NCBI GenBank assembly: GCA_031963465.1
Contig: JASSUG010000002.1
Location: 310,001-374,000, forward strand
Direction of reading: 5' to 3'
DNA length: 64,000 nt
Origin: Mycoavidus cysteinexigens_B
Lineage (GTDB): Bacteria > Pseudomonadota > Gammaproteobacteria > Burkholderiales > Burkholderiaceae
Under the pieces are notes generated by a model, which saw nothing but the letters and a program-made list of their open reading frames with translations, had not been told where the DNA came from and ran no database searches. A program made the translations under genes and the position numbers. Of this stretch, positions 26,418 to 36,583 are shown piece after piece (positions within the stretch are counted from its first letter, which is position 1; each line of letters starts with the position of its first letter).

Positions 26418-27251
26418 TTAACGGAAAAATAGGTGTTGCGTAAGCTTGACCAGTGGATAGTGCACGCTCGGCTGGATCCGCGGCGGTAAATCAAGCGGCT
26501 TAAGCAACATCTTCAAGCACATATCCGCCGATAAATGACGGCGCACTAGCTTATTCACACGCTCACTCATTTGCCGTGCGTGGGTTGAATTGCCCGCTTG
26601 CTGTGGATAGCGGATTGCCAATACATGGCGTAAAGCAATTTCCGTGTCGTCATTACGAATTTCAAAGAGCCGCCGCACCAGTGCACCAAGCACCGCCCAG
26701 CGGCCATTTTTTTCAATTTCATTATATTTCTTAAAATACTTCAAGAAATATTTATAGTGACGCACTTCATCTGTGCGGATATGGTTGGTGATTTCTTTCA
26801 GCACCGGCTCGTTGGAGCATTCATTGATGGCGCGATAAAGCGTAGCCGTACCCGTTTCAACGACGCAGCGCGCCGCCATCTCGAGGGCACGTGTTTTCTC
26901 GAATTCATCCACGGTGCATATTTTTGAATATTCGGCAAAGAAATTCTTAAACGCAAGATCCCAGTCAAATTGCGGCCAAACATGGTTAATATACGTCTTA
27001 AGTGCTCGGCCGTGCTGCAATTCTTCATGCTCCCAGTGCAGGCTAAGCCACTCAGCGACTTCGGCATCTTCACCAAAGTAATCCACCAAATTCTTGGTAT
27101 ATAAATCAGAACCGCTTTCGATAAACGATGAAGCGCACAGCAATAGCATAAGCTCTTCGCTTGCGCGCACAGCCGTGTAATTAATCCGGCTAAAATCAAT
27201 ATCCTCAACACGCCATGGCAATGTCGTAATATTAATAGTGTCAGCTTGCAT
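26418..27251 (-). CDS. Ferritin-like diiron protein
   Basis: The 277-residue protein starts at the ATG 27251, preceded by GGAGA. It is mostly helical with diiron-type ligands in HWEHEELQHGRALK and in IRTDEVRHYKYFL, plus Glu in RCVVETGTATLYRA. The arrangement fits the ferritin/rubrerythrin-like superfamily. The substrate or role is unknown. It converges with the tri-heme cytochrome gene. Confidence 0.78.
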   Translation of the reverse strand: MQADTINITTLPWRVEDIDFSRINYTAVRASEELMLLLCASSFIESGSDLYTKNLVDYFGEDAEVAEWLSLHWEHEELQHGRALKTYINHVWPQFDWDLAFKNFFAEYSKICTVDEFEKTRALEMAARCVVETGTATLYRAINECSNEPVLKEITNHIRTDEVRHYKYFLKYFKKYNEIEKNGRWAVLGALVRRLFEIRNDDTEIALRHVLAIRYPQQAGNSTHARQMSERVNKLVRRHLSADMCLKMLLKPLDLPPRIQPSVHYPLVKLTQHLFFR

Positions 27252-27539
27252 CTTTTGACTCTCCAAAATTGACTCCTCTGCTTAGAGACTCGGGCATTCG
27301 GTAAAAATCTATGGCCCCGCTGCAACCTAAAAGTCAGCAGCGAAAGCCCCCCGTCGATCCATCATTGTAATAAAGACGGGCCACTTTCAGGCAAATAGCC
27401 AGCTATAATACGCTTTTTATACAGATATGCTCTGGTGCGTCTGCGTTATCAATCTCTAGTTTAGTTCATCGTATAAAAAACGCATCTGAGCACCCACTCC
27501 AATCGCCCCCAGTTTTTACCCCTGAGAACGGCGCTTTTT

Positions 27540-28940
27540 ATGAACAAGAAAGTCTATATCAAAACTTTCGGCTGCCAGATGAATGAATATGACTCTGACA
27601 AAATGGCCGATGTGCTGGCAGCAGCAAAGAACCTTTTCGAGCAAGAATTGGTTAAAACAACCTCGGCCGAAGAAGCCGATATTATTCTATTTAATACCTG
27701 CTCAGTGCGCGAGAAAGCGCAAGAGAAAGTTTTCTCGGACCTCGGCCGCGCACGCATCCTAAAAGAAGCCAAACCGGAACTTATTATAGGGGTCGGTGGC
27801 TGCGTGGCCAGCCAAGAAGGGCAAGCCATTATTGCCCGCGCGCCTTATGTCGATCTGGTCTTTGGCCCGCAAACCCTACATCGGCTACCCGCCATGATCG
27901 AACAGCGCCGACGCACCGGCCACGCTCAAGTCGATATTTCATTTCCAGAAATCGAGAAATTCGATCATCTGCCACCAGCGCAAGTCAATGGCCCCAGTGC
28001 TTTTGTGTCGATTATGGAAGGCTGCAGCAAATATTGCAGCTACTGCGTAGTCCCTTATACACGCGGTGATGAGGTCTCACGCCCACTGCCTGACGTATTA
28101 ACTGAAATCGCCGGCCTAGCCGAGCAAGGCGTGCGCGAAGTCACACTGCTGGGTCAAAATGTGAATGCTTACTGGGGACTTTGGCAAAGCCCAAGCGGCG
28201 AAGCCACGCTCGACTCCGCGGCAGAAAACGATCCCTCTGCATACGCCGACTTTGCTACTTTGATTGAATATGTCGCCGAGATTCCCGGCATTGAACGTAT
28301 CCGCTTCACCACGTCCCATCCCAAAGAATTTGGCCAACGCTTAATTGATGCGTACGCAAACACACCTAAATTGGTCGATCATTTGCATTTACCCGTGCAA
28401 CACGGCTCTGATCGGATACTCGCGGCGATGAAGCGTGGCTACACGGTGCTTGAATATAAATCCATTGTGCGGCGCTTACGCGCCATACGCCCCAATATTG
28501 CGCTTTCGACAGACTTTATCGTGGGGTTTCCAGGCGAAACCGAGGCCGATTTTGATAAACTGATGGCGCTGGTCGATGAAATCGGCTATGACTCTAGTTT
28601 TTCCTTTATTTATAGCCCCCGTCCTGGCACGCCCGCGGCCAATCTAATAGATGATACGCCACATGAAGTTAAGCTAGGCCGCCTGCAACGTTTACAAGCG
28701 GCGCTTGAAGCCAATGCACAAAAAATCAGCGCAGCGATGGTCGCTAGCACCCAATCTGTATTAGTCGAAGGGCCATCGCGTAAAAATCCAGTTGAGCTTT
28801 GCGGACGCACGGAAAATAACCGCGTGGTCAATTTTCCAGCGCCGCTGCACACTCATCAACGCCTCGTTGGGCAAATTATTGAGCTGACCATTGAAGAAGC
28901 TTATGCACATTCGCTACGCGGCAAAATCATCACATCATGA
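27540..28940 (+). CDS. miaB: tRNA-2-methylthio-N6-isopentenyladenosine methylthiotransferase
   Basis: This 466-residue radical-SAM enzyme adds the 2-methylthio group to i6A37 in tRNA. The N-terminal UPF0004 domain has FGCQMNEYDSD, CSVREKA and GVGGCVASQEG (ligands of the auxiliary cluster). The radical-SAM motif is GCSKYCSYCVVPYTRG. A TRAM domain ends the protein. Its stop overlaps the ybeY start (ATGA). Confidence 0.97.
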   Translation: MNKKVYIKTFGCQMNEYDSDKMADVLAAAKNLFEQELVKTTSAEEADIILFNTCSVREKAQEKVFSDLGRARILKEAKPELIIGVGGCVASQEGQAIIARAPYVDLVFGPQTLHRLPAMIEQRRRTGHAQVDISFPEIEKFDHLPPAQVNGPSAFVSIMEGCSKYCSYCVVPYTRGDEVSRPLPDVLTEIAGLAEQGVREVTLLGQNVNAYWGLWQSPSGEATLDSAAENDPSAYADFATLIEYVAEIPGIERIRFTTSHPKEFGQRLIDAYANTPKLVDHLHLPVQHGSDRILAAMKRGYTVLEYKSIVRRLRAIRPNIALSTDFIVGFPGETEADFDKLMALVDEIGYDSSFSFIYSPRPGTPAANLIDDTPHEVKLGRLQRLQAALEANAQKISAAMVASTQSVLVEGPSRKNPVELCGRTENNRVVNFPAPLHTHQRLVGQIIELTIEEAYAHSLRGKIITS

Positions 28941-29395
28941 AACGCGCCCCTCGTTTGCAACTTACCGTACAATTCGTAGCCAGCGATAGCGCATCGCATA
29001 AAGCATTGATGCCACGCGCTACGCTCATGCACTGGATTAAGCCTGCGCTTTTTGCAGATGCCGTACTGACCTTGCGCTTTGTTGATGAGCCAGAAGGCAG
29101 AGTGCTTAATCGGACTTGGCGTAACAAAGATTATGCAACCAATGTCTTAACTTTTAATTATGCAGAAAACCTCAGCGACCCAGTGACTGCCGACTTGGTG
29201 TTATGCTGCCCCGTCATTGAACGGGAGGCCAACGAACAAAAAAAACTGCTCATGGCCCATTACGCACACTTGATTGTGCACGGTATTTTGCATGCGCAAG
29301 GTTATCAACATGACAACGACGAGGAAGCCTCTGTTATGGAGTCACTGGAAGCCGAATTGCTTGCCAAACTTGGTTTTGATAACCCATATTGCTAA
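28937..29395 (+). CDS. ybeY: Endoribonuclease YbeY (rRNA maturation)
   Basis: The 152-residue protein has the zinc motif in VHGILHAQGYQHD (HxxxHxxGxxH) and the family segment LNRTWRNKDYATNVLTF. It takes part in 16S rRNA 3' maturation and ribosome quality control. It overlaps miaB by 4 nt and abuts chaC directly (TAA then ATG). Between miaB and ybeY many genomes carry phoH; it is absent here. Confidence 0.95.
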   Translation: MKRAPRLQLTVQFVASDSASHKALMPRATLMHWIKPALFADAVLTLRFVDEPEGRVLNRTWRNKDYATNVLTFNYAENLSDPVTADLVLCCPVIEREANEQKKLLMAHYAHLIVHGILHAQGYQHDNDEEASVMESLEAELLAKLGFDNPYC

Positions 29396-30067
29396 ATGAC
29401 CGTTTCTATGATGAATCAACAGGGCAATGCACCCGCTGCGCCAGATTATCCATCACTGCTTGGCGAAGTCCAGCCACTGACCGATGAGGAGTTGGCGCAT
29501 TCACTACACACTTCCCTTAAACACTGGGATCGCACCTCCGACCTCTGGCTCTTCGCCTATGGCTCACTGATCTGGAAGCCTGATTTACCCGCTGCTGAAT
29601 CATGCAGCGCACGTGTTTATGGCTACCATCGCGGCTTATATTTATGGTCATGCCTGAACCGCGGCACGCCACAGCTCCCAGGCCTTGTGCTAGCGCTTGA
29701 CCATGGCGGCTCATGCGCCGGTCTCGCCTTTAGAATCGCCACCGATGGCGCCATGCCTCATTTAGAAAAACTGTGGCAACGTGAAATGGCGATGGGCTCG
29801 TACCGTCCTGCTTGGCTCGCATGTCAACTCAACGACGGCCGCCGCGTACGCGCGCTGACCTTTGTGATGCACCGCGATAAACCCACGTATGCCGGACGTT
29901 TGCCAGATCATATTGTGCGCACCGCCTTTGAACACGCACAGGGCCACTGTGGCACCACACTTGATTACGTAGCACGCACCGTGGCAGCGCTACGCGCGAG
30001 CGGCATCCCTGACCGAGCACTGGAAGCGCTGCTTGAGCGTTGCCAATGCAAAAAAACCGACGACTAG
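29396..30067 (+). CDS. ChaC-type gamma-glutamylcyclotransferase
   Basis: This 223-residue protein has the cyclotransferase loop LFAYGSLIWKP, then GYHRGLYLWSCLNRGTPQLPG and a Glu-containing LEKLWQREMAMGSYRP. ChaC enzymes release 5-oxoproline from glutathione in the cytoplasm. It starts right at the ybeY stop and belongs to the miaB-lnt gene series. Confidence 0.9.
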   Translation: MTVSMMNQQGNAPAAPDYPSLLGEVQPLTDEELAHSLHTSLKHWDRTSDLWLFAYGSLIWKPDLPAAESCSARVYGYHRGLYLWSCLNRGTPQLPGLVLALDHGGSCAGLAFRIATDGAMPHLEKLWQREMAMGSYRPAWLACQLNDGRRVRALTFVMHRDKPTYAGRLPDHIVRTAFEHAQGHCGTTLDYVARTVAALRASGIPDRALEALLERCQCKKTDD

Positions 30068-30123
30068 TGTATCCTTTAAGCTCTTTATTTTCTGCGCGTG
30101 GCCTATAACCGCAACGCATCCAT

Positions 30124-31011
30124 ATGAACGATGTCTATCCCAGTCGAAAACTTACCGGAAAACCCCGCTCCTTGCTCGAGCGTCTAACAGACCTGATTTC
30201 CCCCGGGCCTGACTCACGTAGCGAACTGCTCGAAGTGCTCCAAGATGCGCATAGCCGCAATCTGATCGATGCAGACTCGCTCTCGATGATTGAAGGCGTC
30301 TTTCAAGTGACCGATTTATGCGCGCGTGACATCATGGTGCCACGCGCGCAAATCGATGCCATCAACATTGCGCATAGCCCAGAGGACTTTATCCCCTTCG
30401 TCCTTGAAAAAGCTCATTCGCGCTATCCCGTCTATGATGGTAGCCGGGATCATGTGATTGGCATTCTACTTGCCAAGGACTTGCTACTCTTTTATGCAGA
30501 AGAGGATTTCGATGTGCGCGGTATGTTGCGCCCTGCTGTTTTCATTCCTGAATCGAAGCCCCTCAATGTGCTACTGCACGATTTCCGGGTAAACCGCAAT
30601 CACATTGCGATAGTGGTGGATGAATATGGCGGTATTGCTGGCCTGATTACGATTGAGGATGTGCTTGAACAGATCGTTGGGGATATTGAAGATGAATACG
30701 ACTTCGATGAAGAAGAAGACAATATCATCGGCTCGCCGGATGACCGCTGTCGCGTACGCGCCCTGACTGAAATTGCGCAGTTCAACAAAGTCTTTGGCAC
30801 GCACTATAGCGATGATGAAGTCGATACCATTGGCGGCTTGATTACCCATCGCTTCGCTCGTGTGCCGCATCGTGGTGAAAAAGTACGTATCGATAATCTG
30901 ATCTTTGAAGTTTTGCGAGGTGACGCACGACAGATTCACGTGCTACTTGTGCGCCGTGCTCCACAGACCACTCTGTCCGGTGAATCTGAAGCCAACGCTG
31001 AACACCATTAA
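30124..31011 (+). CDS. corC: CorC/HlyC-family protein with paired CBS domains
   Basis: This 295-residue cytoplasmic protein has two CBS domains (DIMVPRAQIDAINI and VVDEYGGIAGLITIEDVLEQ) and a C-terminal CorC/HlyC transporter-associated domain (DTIGGLITHRFARVPHRGE). It has no membrane segment. Such proteins (CorC, YbeX) precede lnt in many proteobacteria and are linked to magnesium/cobalt efflux and ribosome metabolism. Confidence 0.93.
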   Translation: MNDVYPSRKLTGKPRSLLERLTDLISPGPDSRSELLEVLQDAHSRNLIDADSLSMIEGVFQVTDLCARDIMVPRAQIDAINIAHSPEDFIPFVLEKAHSRYPVYDGSRDHVIGILLAKDLLLFYAEEDFDVRGMLRPAVFIPESKPLNVLLHDFRVNRNHIAIVVDEYGGIAGLITIEDVLEQIVGDIEDEYDFDEEEDNIIGSPDDRCRVRALTEIAQFNKVFGTHYSDDEVDTIGGLITHRFARVPHRGEKVRIDNLIFEVLRGDARQIHVLLVRRAPQTTLSGESEANAEHH

Positions 31012-31072
31012 GCCAGACCATGGCCGGCCGTGGCCGCCCTCAACTCAAACCCTGCCAGCTAAGGCACGCTTT

Positions 31073-32746
31073 ATGCCCGATTGGCGACAGACCTTGCCCA
31101 TCCTAATTGCTGTCTTGGCCGGCCTGGCCCATACCGTATCATTCGCGCCTACGCCATATGGCGGTTGGCTTGAAATCGTCATTTTTACGTTATTTTTTGC
31201 CCTGATTGCGCATCAGCGCACTTTGCGCGCCACGTTATTGACCACCGGGGCATTCGGTTTCAGCCATTTTGTGAGCGGCGTATTCTGGCTATATATCAGC
31301 ATGCATGTCTACGGCGGTATGCCAGCTATACTCGCGCTCGCGGCTCTCATTCTATTCGCTCTGTATCTAGCAGCCTGGCCAGTTTTGGCTGCAGCCTTAT
31401 GGTATTTTTGCAGCGGGACTCACTCGCAGACAGATAAAAATGTCGTCTCCGCCGCGCGCTCAAATAAAAATGCCATCTCCGCCGCCTGCTCAAACCTATC
31501 TGCAACTCACCAAAAAATCGGCTGGCGCAGTAGCTTAGTGTTTGCCTGTGCGTGGGCTCTTAGCGAATGGCTGCGGGGCGTTATATTTACCGGTTTTCCG
31601 TGGCTAGCGAGCGGCTATCCACAAGTTGCGGGTCCGTTAGCCGGGTATGCCGCGATCACTGGCGTCTATGGCGTAGGCTGGTTGCTGGCTTTTAACGCCG
31701 GGCTGATGATGCAAACGTTAACCGCCGCGCGTAAGCCGCGCAAATGGACTGTACTTGCACCCTTAATACTCATTATCGTACTGCTCAGTGGCGGCCTAGC
31801 GACTACCAAAATCTCTTGGACCAAACCCGCCAATCATGCGCCTCTCACCGTGCGCCTACTGCAAGGTAATGTGCAGCAAGAAATAAAGTTCGAACAGCAA
31901 GGTATTGATATGGCGATTGCACTTTACCAAGAACTGATCACCGCCCAGCCCGCTGATTTAATCATCACCCCCGAAACGGGAATCCCAGTTCTAGAACAAG
32001 ATATACCTGAACCTTTTGCACACGCGATCCGAGATTTTTCTGACCAAACCGGTTCAACTGTGATTTTCGGCGCGGTCGGCGCGACCCTCACAGCCGCAGG
32101 CCCAATTGATTTAACCAATAGCCTATTTGGGGTTACCCCACGCTCACCGATTCTTTATCGCTACGACAAACACCACCTGGTACCATTTGGCGAACTCATT
32201 CCATGGGGCTTTCAGTGGTTTGTTGAACTGATGAAAATGCCATTAGGTGATTTCGCGCGGGGGCCGGCAGTCCAGTTGCCTTTCTTCGTTGGCCAACAAC
32301 CGCTGGCGCTGACTATTTGTTACGAAGATATCTTCGGCGAAGAAAGCGCTCGCACTTTACGCCAAACTCCAATACCAGCGGGTATCCTGGTCAATGCAAC
32401 CAACCTCGCCTGGTTTGGCAACACGATTGCACTTGACCAACATTTACAGATTGCGCAAATGCGCGCACTTGAAACCGGCCGCCCAGTGCTGCGTGCAACC
32501 AATACTGGAGCAACTGCAGTGATTGGCCCCGATGGCCGGGTTGAAAAGAGATTAGCCGCGTTCACCATTGGCACACTTGAAGCTCGGGTACAAGGCAGAG
32601 TGGGAATCACCCCCTATATTGCTTATGGCAATGCGCCAGTGCTGATGATTTCTCTTATGCTGCTGGTGATTTTTGCAGCGGCACGGATCCGCACCATGTA
32701 CCTGCGCTCACGCAACGCCAGCCCACCCTCCCCTTGCGCGACTTAA
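31073..32746 (+). CDS. lnt: Apolipoprotein N-acyltransferase
   Basis: The 557-residue inner-membrane enzyme adds the third acyl chain to lipoproteins. I take the ATG at 31073 (MPDWRQTLPILIAVLAG), since the longer frame overlaps corC. The N-terminal half has about six transmembrane segments. The nitrilase-like domain carries the catalytic Glu (TPETGIP), Lys (YDKHHLVPFGE) and Cys (CYEDIFGEE). Residues about 121-140 are two copies of a 10-residue unit (NKNAISAACS-like) between membrane segments, from a 30-bp duplication. Confidence 0.95.
   Translation: MPDWRQTLPILIAVLAGLAHTVSFAPTPYGGWLEIVIFTLFFALIAHQRTLRATLLTTGAFGFSHFVSGVFWLYISMHVYGGMPAILALAALILFALYLAAWPVLAAALWYFCSGTHSQTDKNVVSAARSNKNAISAACSNLSATHQKIGWRSSLVFACAWALSEWLRGVIFTGFPWLASGYPQVAGPLAGYAAITGVYGVGWLLAFNAGLMMQTLTAARKPRKWTVLAPLILIIVLLSGGLATTKISWTKPANHAPLTVRLLQGNVQQEIKFEQQGIDMAIALYQELITAQPADLIITPETGIPVLEQDIPEPFAHAIRDFSDQTGSTVIFGAVGATLTAAGPIDLTNSLFGVTPRSPILYRYDKHHLVPFGELIPWGFQWFVELMKMPLGDFARGPAVQLPFFVGQQPLALTICYEDIFGEESARTLRQTPIPAGILVNATNLAWFGNTIALDQHLQIAQMRALETGRPVLRATNTGATAVIGPDGRVEKRLAAFTIGTLEARVQGRVGITPYIAYGNAPVLMISLMLLVIFAAARIRTMYLRSRNASPPSPCAT
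31433..31492 (+). repeat. Two tandem 30-bp units inside lnt
   Basis: The units 31433-31462 and 31463-31492 share ATAAAAATG and TCTCCGCCGC and end in GCTCA. The 10-codon length keeps the lnt frame. Confidence 0.85.
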
Positions 32747-32868
32747 GCAAACATCGCCAAGCCAAACAATAACCGTTAAAATCTGTGGTTTTAGCCTATA
32801 TTCGGTATGGCCGGATGCAAAGCAAGCGCTTTGCTAGCCATGCCATATATGAATCTTCGGATTTTCCA

Positions 32869-33807
32869 ATGCTTACCTTTCAGCAAATCATCATGACCTT
32901 GCAAACATACTGGGATGCACAGGGCTGCGCTCTGTTGCAACCGTATGATATGGAAGTGGGTGCGGGTACCTCGCACACCGCAACCTTTTTGCGTGCAATC
33001 GGCCCTGAGCCTTGGCGAGCAGCTTATGTGCAACCGTCGCGCCGGCCCAAAGATGGCCGCTATGGCGAAAATCCAAACCGTTTACAGCATTATTATCAAT
33101 ACCAAGTGGTGTTAAAACCAGCGCCAGAAAATATTCTCGAGTTGTATCTTGGCTCACTTAAAGCGCTCGGACTCGACCTCACCCAAAACGACGTGCGCTT
33201 TGTTGAAGATGATTGGGAAAACCCAACCTTGGGCGCTTGGGGACTAGGCTGGGAGGTTTGGCTAAATGGCATGGAGGTGACGCAGTTTACTTATTTTCAA
33301 CAAGTCGGCGGCCTCGATTGCAAACCCGTATTAGGAGAAATTACTTACGGCATCGAACGGCTTGCTATGTATCTGCAGCAAGTTGAAAATGTTTACGATC
33401 TGATTTGGGCTGAATGGCCAGAGCATAGCTCCCTCAACGAGACTCAAAGTGGCCGCCGTATCCTGACCTATGGCGATGTCTTTCACCAAAATGAAGTCGA
33501 GCAGTCGACGTATAATTTTGAACAGGCCAATGTCGAACTGCTATTTAGCTTTTTTAACCAGTATGAAATGGAAGCAAAACGCCTGATTCAAGCCCAGCTA
33601 GCGCTGCCCGCGTACGAAATGATTATGAAGGCAGGTCACACATTTAATTTGCTGGATGCACGCGGCGCAATTTCAGTGACCGAACGGGCCGCCTATATTG
33701 GCCGTATCCGCGGACTGTCAAGACAGATTGCACAGGCCTATTATGATTCACGTGAGAAACTTGGCTTTCCAATGCTCACGCGTACTCCCGTTCCAACTCA
33801 GGCCTAA
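32869..33807 (+). CDS. glyQ: Glycyl-tRNA synthetase alpha subunit
   Basis: From the ATG at 32869 (MLTFQQIIMTLQTYWDAQG) the protein is 312 residues, the family start. In-frame upstream codons to 32785 are open but not conserved as I recall the family. The catalytic core is unmistakable (LLQPYDMEVGAGTSHTATF, PSRRPKDGRYGENPNRLQHY). It forms the alpha2beta2 enzyme with GlyS. No clear ribosome-binding site precedes 32869. Confidence 0.96.
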   Translation: MLTFQQIIMTLQTYWDAQGCALLQPYDMEVGAGTSHTATFLRAIGPEPWRAAYVQPSRRPKDGRYGENPNRLQHYYQYQVVLKPAPENILELYLGSLKALGLDLTQNDVRFVEDDWENPTLGAWGLGWEVWLNGMEVTQFTYFQQVGGLDCKPVLGEITYGIERLAMYLQQVENVYDLIWAEWPEHSSLNETQSGRRILTYGDVFHQNEVEQSTYNFEQANVELLFSFFNQYEMEAKRLIQAQLALPAYEMIMKAGHTFNLLDARGAISVTERAAYIGRIRGLSRQIAQAYYDSREKLGFPMLTRTPVPTQA

Positions 33808-33814
33808 GTAAGCC

Positions 33815-35935
33815 ATGTCGTCACTCACCCCTGCTATGAGTCAATCCGCTATCCATACTTTACTTATTGAACTGCTCACTGAGGAACTGCCACCCAAAGC
33901 GCTTGTGCGCTTAGCTGATGCGTTTGCCAACGGCCTGGTCGAAAAGCTTAACGCACAGGACCTGATTGCGGGCGTTCCTGATTTTGAGCAGCATGCAACC
34001 CCGCGCCGTTTAGCGGTGGTGATCCGCCAAGTACGCGCCGCGGCGCCCGCTAAACTGGTTCGCCAGAAAATATTGCCGGTCTCGATTGCGCTTGACGCGG
34101 CTGGACAACCCACTCCTGCGCTGACTAAAAAACTGGCGGCGCTCGGGCTTGCCGATTTAAAGCTAACAGAGCTTGAGCGTGCACTCGATGGTAAAGTTGA
34201 GGCCTTCTTTCTAAATCGTACAGTGCCAGGCGCGGTGCTAGGCGAGGCGTTGCAAATAGCGCTTAACGAGACTTTAGCGCAGCTGCCAATTCCCAAAGTC
34301 ATGCGCTATCAAGCTCCTGATGGCTCTTTGGTAGAGTTTGTACGGCCCGCGCATAAGCTGCTGGCCCTGCATGGCACAGCCATTGTACCGGTGAGCGCGC
34401 TCGGGCTTAAGGCCGGACGCACAACGTTGGGGCATCGCTTTTTGTCAAAGCATGAGATCGCTCTGCCAAATGCAGATGTCTATAGCAGCACACTCACTCA
34501 AACTGGGCGAGTACTGCCCCACTTCGAGACCCGCCGCGAAGTCATTCGCAGTGAATTAATCAAACATGCTGAGGGAGCCCGCATAAGCCTGCCCGAGGCC
34601 TTACTGGATGAAGTCACCGCACTGGTTGAATGGCCCGCCGTATACCTCTGCCACTTTGATCCGGCATTTCTTGCCGTACCGCAAGAATGCCTGATTCTGA
34701 CCATGCAAACCAATCAAAAATATTTTGCGCTCTCGGATGCCAACGGCGCGCTGCAGGCACGCTTTTTAGTGGTTTCAAATCTGGCAACCACCACCCCTGA
34801 GGCGATTATTACAGGCAATGAACGCGTTGTGCAGGCACGACTTGCCGACGCAAAATTCTTTTTTGAGCAAGATTGCAAAAAGCCACTCATCCAGCAGGCG
34901 CCCCAGCTTGCAAACGTGACCTACCATAATAAACTCGGCTCACAATTGCAGCGTGTAGAACGCATCGAAAATATCGCCACGGCACTGGCGCCTCAGCTTG
35001 GCGCCAATCCTGCACTCGTGGCACGCGCCGCACGCTTGGCCAAAGCGGATTTACTCAGCTTGATGGTGAATGAATTTCCCGAGTTGCAAGGCACGATGGG
35101 GCAGTATTATGCCCGCCACGACGGCGAACCTGCGGAAGTTGCACAAGCCTGCGCCGAACACTATCAGCCGCGTTTTGCGGGCGATGCGTTGCCCGCTTCA
35201 ATCACCAGTACAGTCGTCGCGCTTGCCGACAAACTTGAGGCCTTGGTAGGGATCTGGGGCATTGGGCTTGCGCCAAGCGGCGACAAAGACCCATTTGCCT
35301 TACGCCGGCACGCACTCGGGATACTGCGCATGGTGCTTGAAAAAGCGTTACCGCTCGATCTAGCACAACTCTTGCGCACCAGTTTTGCGTCATTTGCCTC
35401 TTTGCCGCAGGTGATAGATCCCTGCGACGCGCTCTTGGCTTTCTTGCGAGACCGGCTACGTGGTCTATTACGCGAGCGCGGTTATCACGCCAATGAAATC
35501 GAAGCCGTACTGAGCCTTGCGCCAACGCGTATCGACGATCTGCCGGCACGGCTTGAGGCGGTACGCGTATTTGCCGCGCTCCCTGAAGCACCCGCACTGG
35601 CCGCAGCGAATAAACGCATTACCAATATTTTGAAAAAATCCGCAGAAACGCCGGCTACCGTGCAGCCAGCCTTACTCGCAGAAGCCGCCGAAAAAGCCCT
35701 CTATGCGCAACTCGAAGCCATCACCCCGGCCGTACAAACACAACTCGCGGCACAACACTATACCGAAGTGTTAGTCACGCTGGCGCAATTACGCGCCAAC
35801 GTTGATACATTTTTTGATGGGGTGATGGTCAATGCAGAAGATAGCGCTTTGCGGATGAACCGGCTCGCTTTGCTCGCGCAACTGTGGCGCTTGATGAATT
35901 GCGTAGCTGACCTTTCAAAACTAGCGACAGGATAA
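33815..35935 (+). CDS. glyS: Glycyl-tRNA synthetase beta subunit
   Basis: The 706-residue protein begins with LLIELLTEELPPKAL, typical of GlyS, which supplies tRNA binding and an HD-like domain plus the C-terminal anticodon-binding region. It starts 7 bp after glyQ. The length is close to the usual 690-700 residues. An alternative ATG at 33836 (MSQSAIHTLL) is possible. Confidence 0.97.
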   Translation: MSSLTPAMSQSAIHTLLIELLTEELPPKALVRLADAFANGLVEKLNAQDLIAGVPDFEQHATPRRLAVVIRQVRAAAPAKLVRQKILPVSIALDAAGQPTPALTKKLAALGLADLKLTELERALDGKVEAFFLNRTVPGAVLGEALQIALNETLAQLPIPKVMRYQAPDGSLVEFVRPAHKLLALHGTAIVPVSALGLKAGRTTLGHRFLSKHEIALPNADVYSSTLTQTGRVLPHFETRREVIRSELIKHAEGARISLPEALLDEVTALVEWPAVYLCHFDPAFLAVPQECLILTMQTNQKYFALSDANGALQARFLVVSNLATTTPEAIITGNERVVQARLADAKFFFEQDCKKPLIQQAPQLANVTYHNKLGSQLQRVERIENIATALAPQLGANPALVARAARLAKADLLSLMVNEFPELQGTMGQYYARHDGEPAEVAQACAEHYQPRFAGDALPASITSTVVALADKLEALVGIWGIGLAPSGDKDPFALRRHALGILRMVLEKALPLDLAQLLRTSFASFASLPQVIDPCDALLAFLRDRLRGLLRERGYHANEIEAVLSLAPTRIDDLPARLEAVRVFAALPEAPALAAANKRITNILKKSAETPATVQPALLAEAAEKALYAQLEAITPAVQTQLAAQHYTEVLVTLAQLRANVDTFFDGVMVNAEDSALRMNRLALLAQLWRLMNCVADLSKLATG

Positions 35936-36019
35936 TTGATAAAGCCATGGGCTCTAGCGATAAAAAGCTCAGCCTAGGCTCACTACGCCTTAAAATAAGA
36001 GAGATTAACCCATCTAATA

Positions 36020-36577
36020 ATGAGCACAGCTAAAAAACTCGTGATTCTCGATCGCGACGGCGTGATTAATTACGACGCCGATGAATTTATTAAATCGCCC
36101 GACGAATGGCGGCCCATTGCAGGCAGCCTTGAGGCCATTGCACGACTGAATCAAGCCGGCTATCGAGTGGTGGTCGCAACCAACCAATCAGGGGTTGGCC
36201 GCGGTCTTTTTGATATGGCGACCTTAAATGCGATTCACCTTAAAATGCATCAAGCGGCCGCCGCGCTTGGCGCACGGATTGATGCGGTCTTCTTTTGCGT
36301 CCATACAGCCCATGACAATTGCGATTGCCGCAAGCCAAAACCCGGTATGCTACGGATGATTGCTGAGCGCTTTAACATTGAACCGACGATTACGCCGATG
36401 GTGGGCGATGCGCAACGTGATTTAGCCGCGGGAGCCGCCCTGGGTTTTCCAGTGCATCTGGTTTTAACCGGCAAGGGCCGCGCAACCTACGAAGCTGGCA
36501 TGCTGCCCAGCGGCACAAAAGTCCACCCAGATTTATGGGCTTTTGCGCTTGATTTTTTGGCAAATTCTACTGTTTAA
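36020..36577 (+). CDS. gmhB: D-glycero-beta-D-manno-heptose-1,7-bisphosphate 7-phosphatase
   Basis: This 185-residue HAD phosphatase makes an intermediate of the ADP-heptose used in the LPS inner core. The nucleophile motif is ILDRDGVINYD. The zinc-binding loop is CVHTAHDNCDCRKPKPGM, diagnostic of GmhB, and MVGDAQRDLAAGAALG holds the final Asp. It sits between glyS and plsC as in Burkholderia. Confidence 0.94.
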   Translation: MSTAKKLVILDRDGVINYDADEFIKSPDEWRPIAGSLEAIARLNQAGYRVVVATNQSGVGRGLFDMATLNAIHLKMHQAAAALGARIDAVFFCVHTAHDNCDCRKPKPGMLRMIAERFNIEPTITPMVGDAQRDLAAGAALGFPVHLVLTGKGRATYEAGMLPSGTKVHPDLWAFALDFLANSTV

Positions 36578-36583
36578 ATATCT

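Noticed and set aside
30905..31072. Longer N-terminus for Lnt
   Set aside because: It overlaps corC coding sequence; the conserved membrane start is at 31073.
32785..32868. Extra 28 residues at the GlyQ N-terminus
   Set aside because: GlyQ normally begins MLTFQQ; the upstream residues have no family support.
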